Below, in pieces: positions 20,433-28,208 of a stretch of 64,000 nt of DNA (its first letter is position 1; each line of letters opens with the position of its first letter). Under the pieces are notes generated by a model. The model saw nothing but the letters and a program-made list of their open reading frames with translations, had not been told where the DNA came from and made no database searches. The DNA is from Maribacter stanieri (GTDB lineage Bacteria; Bacteroidota; Bacteroidia; Flavobacteriales; Flavobacteriaceae). Both the position numbers and the translations under genes were made by a program. Location of the stretch: assembly GCF_900112245.1 (NCBI RefSeq), contig NZ_FOYX01000001.1:1-64000 (forward strand), written 5' to 3'.

Positions 20433-21113
20433 ATGAAAACTACAATGACTATTATTAAATGTACACTCATGACTATTGCTATTGCATGTACCTCATGCTC
20501 AAAAGATGGGGATATTGGTCCTATTGGACCCCAAGGAGAGCAAGGCATTCAAGGAGAACAAGGTCCTGCTGGCGAAGATGGCGAAGCACTTGGCATACCA
20601 GGTCCACAAGGTGAAACTGGAGCCACTGGAGCCACTGGTCCGGCTGGTGAGGATGGTACAAATGGTGCTGACGGGGAAGACGGCAATGCAAATGTATCAA
20701 CATTCACTTATGATCTTTCAACTGAATCTGGTGCAACTATTGCTATTACAGCCACCGCTTTAACTCAAGATGTTGTTGAAAACGACCTTATACTTGGTTA
20801 TCTTTTAAAAAATGAAGATACCTACACCCCTATTCCTTCGTCAATATATGCTTTTGGACTAAATGACAATAGTGATATAGCTATTGAAATACAACTAAAT
20901 AGATATTGGATGTTTTTTTATGAAGTTGGCACAGAGAATTTTAAATCAGTTACTGCCGGGCAATTGGACGAACTAAAATTAGTGATCATAGAATCAAACA
21001 GCACAACTTCTGGAAAATCAAGTAAAGAGGATATACTTTCAAAAATGAAGTCCGATGGAGTAAATACCGATGACTACTACGCAGTAATGGATTACTTCGA
21101 TTTAAATTTTTAA
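20433..21113 (+). CDS. Collagen-like Gly-X-Y repeat lipoprotein, copy 2
   Basis: 226 residues, paralogue of the preceding gene. Lipidated Cys22 ([10 protein letters not shown]), a slightly shorter Gly-X-Y tract with GETGATGATGPAG replacing the GEQGEQ part, then a head domain clearly diverged from copy 1 except for short matches (NANV at the start, T-Q-D-V-x-x-N, NxxxYxAVMDYxxxxx at the end). The tract and signal peptide are much better conserved than the head, as if the heads were diversifying for binding. The upstream 60 bases repeat those of copy 1. Confidence 0.8.
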   Translation: MKTTMTIIKCTLMTIAIACTSCSKDGDIGPIGPQGEQGIQGEQGPAGEDGEALGIPGPQGETGATGATGPAGEDGTNGADGEDGNANVSTFTYDLSTESGATIAITATALTQDVVENDLILGYLLKNEDTYTPIPSSIYAFGLNDNSDIAIEIQLNRYWMFFYEVGTENFKSVTAGQLDELKLVIIESNSTTSGKSSKEDILSKMKSDGVNTDDYYAVMDYFDLNF

Positions 21114-21132
21114 ACCTATATAAATACACACT

Positions 21133-21162
21133 AAAAAACCGAAGCTTATGCTTCGGTTTTTT
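21133..21162 (+). terminator. Intrinsic terminator overlapping the end of lipB
   Basis: ACCGAAGC-TTAT-GCTTCGGT hairpin with A- and T-runs. It terminates the collagen-like gene 2 transcript, and its loop, right arm and T-run also encode the last codons and stop of convergent lipB. Confidence 0.85.
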
Positions 21163-21859
21163 CTATTATTGCAGCTTCAAAAAGTACTTGAAAATGCTTC
21201 AGTAATTTTTGTTTAACTTCCACCAAGTCCACCTCTTTTTTTCCTAATTCCACATTTAATGAAGTAACAGCTTTTCCTTTTATACCACAAGGAATCATCA
21301 TATCAAAGTATCCTAAATCGGCATTTACATTTAATGCAAAACCGTGCATGGTCACCCAACGGCTAGCACGTACGCCCATTGCACAAATTTTACGTGCAAA
21401 CGGAGTACCAACATCTAACCATACTCCTGTTTCCCCTGGTGAACGTTCAGATTTTATTCCGTACTCTGCTAAAGTTAAAATGACCATTTCCTCCAGAAAA
21501 CGAAGGTATTTATGTATATCGGTAAAGAAGTTGTCCAAATCTAAAATGGGATAGCCTACAATTTGCCCAGGACCATGATAAGTAATATCTCCTCCTCTAT
21601 TAATTTTATAGAAAGTTGCACCTTTGGCAGCTAATACTTTTTCATCTACTAATAGATTGGAAATATCACCGCTTTTACCCAACGTATAAACATGAGGGTG
21701 TTCAACATATAAAAAGTGATTAGGAGTTTCTAAATCCAGAGCTTCTCTCCTATTTCGGATTTTTAAATCTAAGGTTCCCTTAAATAACTGTTCTTGGTAG
21801 TCCCAAGTTTCCTTATAGTCTTTAAGACCTAAATCTTGTACTAGCACCTTCTTGTTCAT
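21146..21859 (-). CDS. lipB: Octanoyltransferase (lipoate biosynthesis)
   Basis: 237 residues. LipB moves octanoyl from acyl-carrier protein to lipoyl domains, the first step of lipoate synthesis. Visible family motifs are VEHPHVYTLGKSGD, INRGGDITYHGPGQIVGYPILDL (the RGG-x-x-T-x-H-G-P-G-Q signature) and GVWLD...KICAMGVRASRWVTMHGFALNVNADL, with the catalytic Lys and Cys of the family (the Lys in RKICAMG, the Cys in MMIPCGIKGKAVTSL). It is the last gene of a minus-strand group (Pmp3-like peptide, lipoprotein, lipB). Its final codons lie inside the terminator of the convergent collagen-like gene. A possible -7 element (TATCTTTG, 21864-21871) lies just before it. Confidence 0.96.
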   Translation of the reverse strand: MNKKVLVQDLGLKDYKETWDYQEQLFKGTLDLKIRNRREALDLETPNHFLYVEHPHVYTLGKSGDISNLLVDEKVLAAKGATFYKINRGGDITYHGPGQIVGYPILDLDNFFTDIHKYLRFLEEMVILTLAEYGIKSERSPGETGVWLDVGTPFARKICAMGVRASRWVTMHGFALNVNADLGYFDMMIPCGIKGKAVTSLNVELGKKEVDLVEVKQKLLKHFQVLFEAAIIEKTEA

Positions 21860-21885
21860 CTTACAAAGATATGAAAAGCTAAATC

Positions 21886-22623
21886 CTATTTTTCTAGCTC
21901 TACTTCAATTACAATAGATTCTGGATTTTTCATCATATCCAAGAAATTTACTTCGTGAATCATGGTTTTACCATCCATTGAAAATGTAGCCTCTTCAATA
22001 TTGGTAGATTTAACCCGCTTTGGAAAATGGTATTTAAATGTATATGTAGAACTGGACAGAAACATTTCTGCACTTGCCAAACTATCAATACTTTTTTCAA
22101 ATAAGGCTTGATCTAAAATAATAGTCTCACGTTTAAACTTATTCTTTTTAAAAGTATAATTAACTTGTGTTGTTTCCTCTGTTGCACTATTTGGCATAGA
22201 TTTACCTCCTGCAATTGGACCTACAGCACTAGCATTTTGAAAAGCGTTGAATGCATCATTTACTTCAGAAACCTTTTTAAAATCTGTATACATATTAAAG
22301 TTCATTACCCCATTGTCTGGATCTACCTTCATATGTAATTTAAAAGGCTCTAGCCTTTTAAATTTAGCCTGCTCCTCTGCAGATAATTGAGCAATACTAT
22401 CCTTTTTATCTTGTAATAAATCTTTAAATACAAGTGTTGAATCTATTGCTTTATCTAATTGTGTAGAATCTGAGGCAGGTAACATTTGCATCATTTCTCC
22501 ACCATCAAACAGTATGCTCATTTTACCAGAACCGTCTTTATTAAAATAAATCTCTTCGGTAAAATTACAAGCAGCAAAAAGTACTGTTATTATAACAGCT
22601 GACAAAATTTTAAAAAGTCTCAT
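21886..22623 (-). CDS. Lipoprotein of unknown function
   Basis: 245 residues with a lipoprotein signal (VLFAACNF, lipidated Cys19). The N-terminal sequence EEIYFNKDGSGKMSILFDGGEM is followed by a Lys/Glu-rich helical stretch (about 60-115) and a beta-rich C-terminal half ending KNPESIVIEVELEK. I do not recognise a family with a known function. It lies 10 bases after the Pmp3-like gene and 26 before lipB on the same strand, so co-transcription is likely, though no functional link to lipoylation is evident. Confidence 0.65.
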   Translation of the reverse strand: MRLFKILSAVIITVLFAACNFTEEIYFNKDGSGKMSILFDGGEMMQMLPASDSTQLDKAIDSTLVFKDLLQDKKDSIAQLSAEEQAKFKRLEPFKLHMKVDPDNGVMNFNMYTDFKKVSEVNDAFNAFQNASAVGPIAGGKSMPNSATEETTQVNYTFKKNKFKRETIILDQALFEKSIDSLASAEMFLSSSTYTFKYHFPKRVKSTNIEEATFSMDGKTMIHEVNFLDMMKNPESIVIEVELEK

Positions 22624-22633
22624 GTATTTGATT

Positions 22634-22789
22634 CTAATTAGGATTATTCAATATGACCAATGCAGCGATTACACCTGGCACCCAGCCGCAAAAAGTCAAA
22701 AGTAGAACAATTAGAAAAGACCCACAACCTTTACCTAAAACTGCTAAAGGGGGAAAAAATATGGCAAGTAATACTCGAATTAAACTCAT
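22634..22789 (-). CDS. Pmp3/YqaE-family small membrane protein
   Basis: A 51-residue protein on the minus strand: MSLIRVLLAIFFPPLAVL, then GKGCGSFLIVLLLTFCGW, then VPGVIAALVILNN. This is the classic Pmp3/YqaE layout of two transmembrane helices with the FPPLAV motif in the first, a polar GKGCG turn, and WVPG(V/I)IAA in the second. Members are proteolipids induced by membrane or salt stress. It is first in a possible three-gene operon with the lipoprotein and lipB. Because of its length it is easily missed by automatic calling. Confidence 0.9.
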   Translation of the reverse strand: MSLIRVLLAIFFPPLAVLGKGCGSFLIVLLLTFCGWVPGVIAALVILNNPN

Positions 22790-22885
22790 TTGATTATTAT
22801 TTTGATTGATTGATGTACCTTATACGTCGCAAGTATAATCGCTTTGTTACAAAATCTATTATTTTAAATGATTATTATACCACCA

Positions 22886-23947
22886 ATGCTTAGAAAGTTT
22901 TTCTTAATTATTATTCTTCTCTCCTCTTCCATTGGTCTATCTCAATATAATTTCAAAGGTCAGATTGCAGAACAAAAGAGCGGCAAAACTATTTATCTCT
23001 CCATAATTGAAGATTACAGAAAGTTCGGTAGAATATCTATGAATCAAATTCTAAAAAAAACCACAACAGACTCTTTGGGTTATTTCAGTTTTAATGGAAA
23101 CAACCTTATTAACGAAAATAGAATCTATAGAATTCATTTAGATGATTGTCCAAAATCCTCTTCTAGTTCAGAACATTTTTTTGGCAGTTGCGAATACAGC
23201 AAGAGTATACTATTTATAGCCAATAATACTGACACCATTACATTTCCCACTTCATTTGATAATGAAGCCCTTTGTGAAATTACATCTACTAACAGTAAAT
23301 CATCTACCTTTTTAGATATTGATGTATTAAAGGAGCAAATGGCTTTCGATTTTAATGATTTTAGAAGTGACGCCAATAGAAAACTAAACTCCAAAAAATG
23401 GTTCTCCACCTTGCAAGATTTTGGAGAAAAACTAGATGAGCCTTTAGCCGAACTATATATCTTCAATTTTTTATCTGACAAAAGAAATGAAACCTACAGT
23501 TATTACTTAAAAGACATTGGCAATACAGACTACTATATAAAACTTGGCGAAAGATTAAACGCAAAATATCCTAAGGCACCATTTACCAATCTGTACATAA
23601 ATGAAATTGCCATAGACCAACAGATTGCCGGTAGCAACACGCCAAAACCGCAATTATGGAAATGGCTTCTACCTTTATTGCTTACACTGTCAATTGCACT
23701 GAATATTTACTTTCTAATTAGAAATAAACAAAATATAAAAAATGCAGACAATGAAGCTCTTGAAAAATTAACGGAGCAAGAGCAAAATATTGTTCAACAG
23801 ATTCTTGAGAATAAAACAAATAAAGAAATTGCTTCTTCTATGTTTATAAGTGTTAGTACCGTAAAGACCCATATCAACAACATCTATAGGAAATTACAAG
23901 TAGCTTCAAGAGATGAAATTAAACGGCGATATAGACCCCTAACTTAA
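22886..23947 (+). CDS. Membrane-tethered LuxR-type transcription regulator
   Basis: About 353 residues from the Met at 22886 (a start at 22868 is also open). A signal-like segment (MLRKFFLIIILLSSSIGLSQ) leads into an extracytoplasmic region of about 230 residues starting with a carboxypeptidase-regulatory-like strand (YNFKGQIAEQKSGK). One membrane helix (LLPLLLTLSIALNIYFLI) near 255-280 follows, then a C-terminal LuxR/GerE helix-turn-helix (LTEQEQNIVQQILENKTNKEIA, VSTVKTHINNIYRKL). There is no receiver domain. The layout suggests that an extracellular or periplasmic signal is passed to a DNA-binding domain held at the inner membrane. The likely targets are unknown; the thioredoxin-like gene follows on the same strand after 97 bases. 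Confidence 0.8.
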   Translation: MLRKFFLIIILLSSSIGLSQYNFKGQIAEQKSGKTIYLSIIEDYRKFGRISMNQILKKTTTDSLGYFSFNGNNLINENRIYRIHLDDCPKSSSSSEHFFGSCEYSKSILFIANNTDTITFPTSFDNEALCEITSTNSKSSTFLDIDVLKEQMAFDFNDFRSDANRKLNSKKWFSTLQDFGEKLDEPLAELYIFNFLSDKRNETYSYYLKDIGNTDYYIKLGERLNAKYPKAPFTNLYINEIAIDQQIAGSNTPKPQLWKWLLPLLLTLSIALNIYFLIRNKQNIKNADNEALEKLTEQEQNIVQQILENKTNKEIASSMFISVSTVKTHINNIYRKLQVASRDEIKRRYRPLT

Positions 23948-24044
23948 TTTCCACCTAGGGTCTAGTACCTTTTTCCACCCCATTAAATCCGTTTTGCACT
24001 AACAATTTCTAGAATTTTCAGGTCTAATACTAAAACTGAAAATC

Positions 24045-24608
24045 ATGAAATTATCATTTATATTGACCACACTTCTTTTGAGCTTCTTCCTCAACACATT
24101 TTCTCAAAACACCAACCAAGAGGTTAGTATTGAAAATCAGCAGCCGTTTTTATTAGGAGAAATAACTATAGACGGCCTTTTATCCAACACCTATAAAACC
24201 TGGTTTGAATCTAATTTCGATAATTATAACACCGACAGCAAACAGATAGATTTGATTAAAGATAAATTGAAACCTTATAAAATTTTAGTTTTTATGGGTA
24301 CTTGGTGTGGCGATAGCAAACGTGAAGTGCCAAGGTTTATAAAAATTCTAGAATCTTCTGAATATGCTATGGATAACCTAAAAATAGTAGCTTTAGATAA
24401 GCGAAAAGAAACTTATAAAAAAAGTCCTCAAGGCGAAGAATGGGGTTTGAATATACGTAGGGTTCCTACTTTTATATTCTATAAAAACGGACGGGAAGTC
24501 AATAGAATTATTGAAACCCCTATTACAACTCTAGAAGATGACATTTTAAAAATTATTTCAGAGGAAGAATATATCCCTAATTATTCAGCATCATTACATT
24601 TCGACTGA
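24045..24608 (+). CDS. Secreted thioredoxin-like protein with a CxxS-type active site
   Basis: 187 residues with a signal peptide (MKLSFILTTLLLSFFLNTFSQ) and a thioredoxin fold: ILVFMGTWCGDSKREVPRF near 80-98 is the active-site strand and helix, and VPTFIFYKNGREV near 145 holds the cis-Pro. The usual CxxC is CGDS, so only the first Cys remains. Such monothiol sites cannot do ordinary disulfide reduction alone and suggest an isomerase, a peroxidase-like role or a binding role. It acts outside the cytoplasm. Neighbours are the tethered LuxR regulator upstream and lysS downstream. Confidence 0.75.
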   Translation: MKLSFILTTLLLSFFLNTFSQNTNQEVSIENQQPFLLGEITIDGLLSNTYKTWFESNFDNYNTDSKQIDLIKDKLKPYKILVFMGTWCGDSKREVPRFIKILESSEYAMDNLKIVALDKRKETYKKSPQGEEWGLNIRRVPTFIFYKNGREVNRIIETPITTLEDDILKIISEEEYIPNYSASLHFD

Positions 24609-24782
24609 TGTACTTTTTGGTAAATAAATGCTATAAAAAAAACAATAATAAATCTAGGTATCACCAACATCTAAATAAAAGGAATGAGCCAAAAAAATTT
24701 TGCAATTATTGATAGATTGCATCGTTCAGCACTCAACTATAAAAATTTTGCATAAAGACGGTATCCTTTAGTGCTTTCTAAA

Positions 24783-24813
24783 TTGAAAGATTAATACATA
24801 TCGATTATATTTG
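24783..24813 (+). promoter_or_regulatory. lysS promoter
   Basis: TTG (24783-24785), a 20-base spacer and TATATTTG (24806-24813) match the Bacteroidota consensus within one base of spacing. The ATG of lysS lies 20 bases downstream. Confidence 0.8.
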
Positions 24814-24833
24814 CCAGCTAAATAAACGACGGC

Positions 24834-26525
24834 ATGCAATTATCGGAGCAAGAGCTTATCAGAAGAGAAAAATTGGAGAAATTAAGAACACTGGGTATTA
24901 ATCCTTATCCCGCTGCTTTATATCCTGTTGATGCTACATCAGCAAGCATAAAATCCAATTATGAAGAAGGCAAACAAGTGGTTGTTGCCGGAAGGTTAAT
25001 GTCTCGTCGTATTCAGGGGAAAGCTTCTTTTGCTGAGCTTCAAGATAGCACTGGCAGAATACAAGTTTATTTCAATAGAGATGAAATTTGTACTGGTGAG
25101 GATAAAACATTGTATAACGATGTTTATAAAAAATTACTAGATATTGGCGATATCATTGGTATCGAAGGGGACCTTTTTACCACGCAAGTAGGTGAAAAAA
25201 CGATTATGGTGAAGAAATTTACCATGCTTAGTAAATCGTTAAGACCTTTGCCATTACCAAAAAAGGATGCAGAAGGTAAAGTTTATGATGAGTTCAATGA
25301 CCCTGAGTTACGCTACCGCCAACGTTATGTTGATTTGGTTGTTAACCCAAAGGTGAAAGAAACATTCATTAAAAGAACTAAAATAACAACCAGTATTCGT
25401 GAGTTTTATAATGCAGCTGGGTATTTAGAAGTAGAGACTCCGATCTTACAACCTATACCTGGTGGTGCAACTGCGCGTCCGTTTTTAACGCACCATAATG
25501 CATTAAATATTCCTTTATACTTAAGAATTGCTAACGAACTTTACCTTAAGAGGTTAATTGTTGGTGGTTTTGATGGTGTTTATGAATTCTCAAAAGATTT
25601 TAGAAACGAAGGAATGGACCGTACCCATAACCCAGAATTTACTGTAATGGAATTGTATGTTGCATACAAAGATTACAACTGGATGATGGATACCACTGAG
25701 AAATTATTGGAGAAAATTGCGATGGATTCTAACGGTACTACAAAAATAACCGTTGGCAAACATGAAATTGAATTTAAAGCTCCGTATGCACGTGTACCAA
25801 TTCTTGAAGCTATAAAAATACATACCGGTTATGACGTAGCTGGTATGCCTGAAGATGAACTTCGTGAAACAGCAAAGAAGTTAGGTATTGAAGTAGACGA
25901 AACTATGGGTATCGGTAAATTAATCGATGAAATTTTTGGTGAAAAATGTGAGCATCATTATGTGCAACCTACATTTATTACAGACTACCCTAAAGAAATG
26001 AGTCCGCTTACCAAAGAGCATAGGGACAACCCTGCGTTAACAGAGCGTTTTGAGCTTATGGTTAATGGTAAAGAACTTGCAAATGCATATTCTGAGCTTA
26101 ATGACCCCATTGATCAAAGAGAGCGTTTTGAAGATCAATTGAAGCTTTCTGAAAAAGGAGATGATGAGGCTATGTTCATTGACCAAGATTTTCTTAGAGC
26201 TCTTGAATATGGTATGCCCCCAACTTCTGGTATTGGTATTGGTATTGACCGTCTGGTGATGTTGATGACTAACAATGCGTCAATACAAGAAGTATTGTTC
26301 TTCCCACAAATGAGACCAGAAAAGAAGCCTTTACAACTGTCTGAAAATGAAAAAGTGATTTTCGATATTCTAAAGGCGGAAAAGAAAATGGAACTCGACG
26401 CCCTTAAAACAAAGTCTGACTTAAGTAACAAAGCTTGGGACAAGGGCATCAAAGGGATTACGAAGCAACAGTTGGCTAAAATCTACAAAGAAGATGACGT
26501 TCTTTTAGTGGAAATTTTAAAATAG
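24834..26525 (+). CDS. lysS: Lysyl-tRNA synthetase, class II
   Basis: 563 residues. An N-terminal OB-fold anticodon-binding domain (about 50-155; VAGRLMSRRIQGKASFAELQD) precedes the class II catalytic core with motif 2 (FRNEGMDRTHNPEF, about 263) and motif 3 (GIGIGIDRLVMLM, about 465), plus the LysRS signature YRQRYVDL. The enzyme charges tRNA-Lys. After motif 3 about 60 extra residues (ENEKVIFDILKAEKK and on) form a predicted helical tail absent from shorter LysRS; such tails occur in other Flavobacteriia. It has its own consensus promoter. Confidence 0.98.
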   Translation: MQLSEQELIRREKLEKLRTLGINPYPAALYPVDATSASIKSNYEEGKQVVVAGRLMSRRIQGKASFAELQDSTGRIQVYFNRDEICTGEDKTLYNDVYKKLLDIGDIIGIEGDLFTTQVGEKTIMVKKFTMLSKSLRPLPLPKKDAEGKVYDEFNDPELRYRQRYVDLVVNPKVKETFIKRTKITTSIREFYNAAGYLEVETPILQPIPGGATARPFLTHHNALNIPLYLRIANELYLKRLIVGGFDGVYEFSKDFRNEGMDRTHNPEFTVMELYVAYKDYNWMMDTTEKLLEKIAMDSNGTTKITVGKHEIEFKAPYARVPILEAIKIHTGYDVAGMPEDELRETAKKLGIEVDETMGIGKLIDEIFGEKCEHHYVQPTFITDYPKEMSPLTKEHRDNPALTERFELMVNGKELANAYSELNDPIDQRERFEDQLKLSEKGDDEAMFIDQDFLRALEYGMPPTSGIGIGIDRLVMLMTNNASIQEVLFFPQMRPEKKPLQLSENEKVIFDILKAEKKMELDALKTKSDLSNKAWDKGIKGITKQQLAKIYKEDDVLLVEILK

Positions 26526-26580
26526 TCATTTCAAGGGACGTTAAAAAATAGTAGCTTAGAAGCTGGCTAAACCAACCAGC

Positions 26581-28011
26581 ATGAATTTAAGTAGCAAAAT
26601 AGGCTTGTTCGCAGGTCCTATTATATTTTTCACTATCCTTTTATTACCTAATGTACTTATATCTGAAAATGCAGATGCTGTAATTGCTGTTGCCCTATGG
26701 ATGGTTACTTGGTGGGTTACCGAAGCTGTCTCCATATCTGTTACCGCACTATTACCCTTGCTGCTTTTTCCTATTTTAAAAGTAATGCCTATTGGAGATG
26801 TTGGGGCAAACTACGGTAGTCCTATAGTTTTTCTATTCTTTGGTGGATTTGTAATGGCATTGGCATTAGAAAAGGTTAATCTTCATAAACGTATTGCCCT
26901 TAATATTATTAGACTTACGGGTACAACGGCTAATAAAGTAGTGCTCGGTTTCATGATCGCCACTGCCGTATTAAGCATGTGGATCAGTAATACAGCCAGT
27001 ACGGTAGTAATGCTACCCATTGCCATGTCCGTTATTAATCTGTTGATAGAAGATGAAGATGGTTTTACAAAACGAGACCGAAACTTTGCTTTAAGTGTGA
27101 TGTTAGGTATCGCCTTTGCTGCCAACGCTGGTGGTATTGCAACTGTTATTGGCACTCCCCCAAATTCTGTTCTAATTGGCTTATTAGAAAATGAATACAA
27201 TATTGAAATATCATTCCTAAAATGGATGATCATTGGGCTACCATTTTCCCTGATTATGATTACTATTTGTTACTTTGTATTGGTGAAAGTATTTTTTCCT
27301 ACTCACGGCTTAAAATTCAAAGCATCTAAAACAATTATACACAAAGAGCTTCAAAAATTAGGGCCTACATCTGGAAAAGAAAAAATGGTACTTACCATAT
27401 TTGGGGTTACTATATTTCTATGGATATTTAGAACCTTAATCAATTCCATATTTCCAAATCTAGGGCTATCAGATACACTAATTAGTATTTTTGCGGCTAT
27501 TGCTTTGTTCACCCTACCTTACAATATTAAAAAGGGTGATTTTATTCTACAATGGCAAGACACCCAAAAACTTGCGTGGGGAATTCTAATTTTATTTGGT
27601 GGCGGGTTATCCTTAGCAAACGGCATGTCGGTTTCTGGCATTGTAGATTTAGTAGCCCAGGTTATTGGAGAAAGTAATCTGAGTATATTGTTAACCGCGT
27701 CGTTATTGATAACACTAATGCTATTTATGACAGAGTTAATGAGCAACGTTGCGCTTGTTGCCGTTCTTGCGCCTGTAGTTGCAGGTATTGCTATTGGTCT
27801 TGGTATACCTATCATCTATTTACTTATACCAATTACCATTGCTAGTAGTTGTGCTTTTATGCTACCAATGGCTACACCACCAAATGCAATTGTTTTTGCA
27901 AGTGGTTACATAAAGGTTCATGAAATGGCACGTGCCGGTGTTATTCTAAATCTAATTGCAGTGCTATTATTAATAGGACTATTTCAATTTATACTACCAC
28001 TAATATTTTAG
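26581..28011 (+). CDS. SLC13/DASS-family sodium:dicarboxylate or anion symporter
   Basis: 476 residues, about 12 hydrophobic helices. Family signatures are MVTWWVTEAVSISVTALLP near the start, ISNTASTVVMLPIA (the first Ser-Asn-Thr substrate/sodium motif, about 140) and the matching second-half motif LMSNVALVAVLAP with CAFMLPMATPPNAIVFASG near the end. Members import di- or tricarboxylates, or sulfate, with Na+. It begins 55 bases after lysS, and a partly paired hairpin follows. The substrate cannot be told from the sequence. Confidence 0.9.
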   Translation: MNLSSKIGLFAGPIIFFTILLLPNVLISENADAVIAVALWMVTWWVTEAVSISVTALLPLLLFPILKVMPIGDVGANYGSPIVFLFFGGFVMALALEKVNLHKRIALNIIRLTGTTANKVVLGFMIATAVLSMWISNTASTVVMLPIAMSVINLLIEDEDGFTKRDRNFALSVMLGIAFAANAGGIATVIGTPPNSVLIGLLENEYNIEISFLKWMIIGLPFSLIMITICYFVLVKVFFPTHGLKFKASKTIIHKELQKLGPTSGKEKMVLTIFGVTIFLWIFRTLINSIFPNLGLSDTLISIFAAIALFTLPYNIKKGDFILQWQDTQKLAWGILILFGGGLSLANGMSVSGIVDLVAQVIGESNLSILLTASLLITLMLFMTELMSNVALVAVLAPVVAGIAIGLGIPIIYLLIPITIASSCAFMLPMATPPNAIVFASGYIKVHEMARAGVILNLIAVLLLIGLFQFILPLIF

Positions 28012-28030
28012 TTTTCAACTGAACAAAAAA

Positions 28031-28061
28031 ATAAAGCCCTTGCTATTTGCAAAGGCTTTAT
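28031..28061 (+). terminator. Probable terminator after the SLC13 gene
   Basis: ATAAAGCC and GGCTTTAT pair with an inner TTGC/GCAA stem and one mismatch. The T-run is short, so termination may be partial. Confidence 0.5.
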
Positions 28062-28208
28062 AATTGACTAATTCAGAATGAAAAAATGTTTATTCCTACT
28101 TAATAGACGCCTTTCTCATGGTAATGTTACAAATAGGCTTAAGAAATTATTAACTATTTGTTCCATATATTATTTCAATCTTTGAAAAATTACCTAACTA
28201 ACTCAAAA

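Noticed and set aside
20476-20763. Alternative frame in the collagen tract
   Set aside because: Gly-X-Y repeats create long open frames in other phases; no signal peptide or homology.
24684-24755. 23-residue frame before lysS
   Set aside because: Too short, no conserved leader-peptide features or attenuator hairpin before the lysS promoter.
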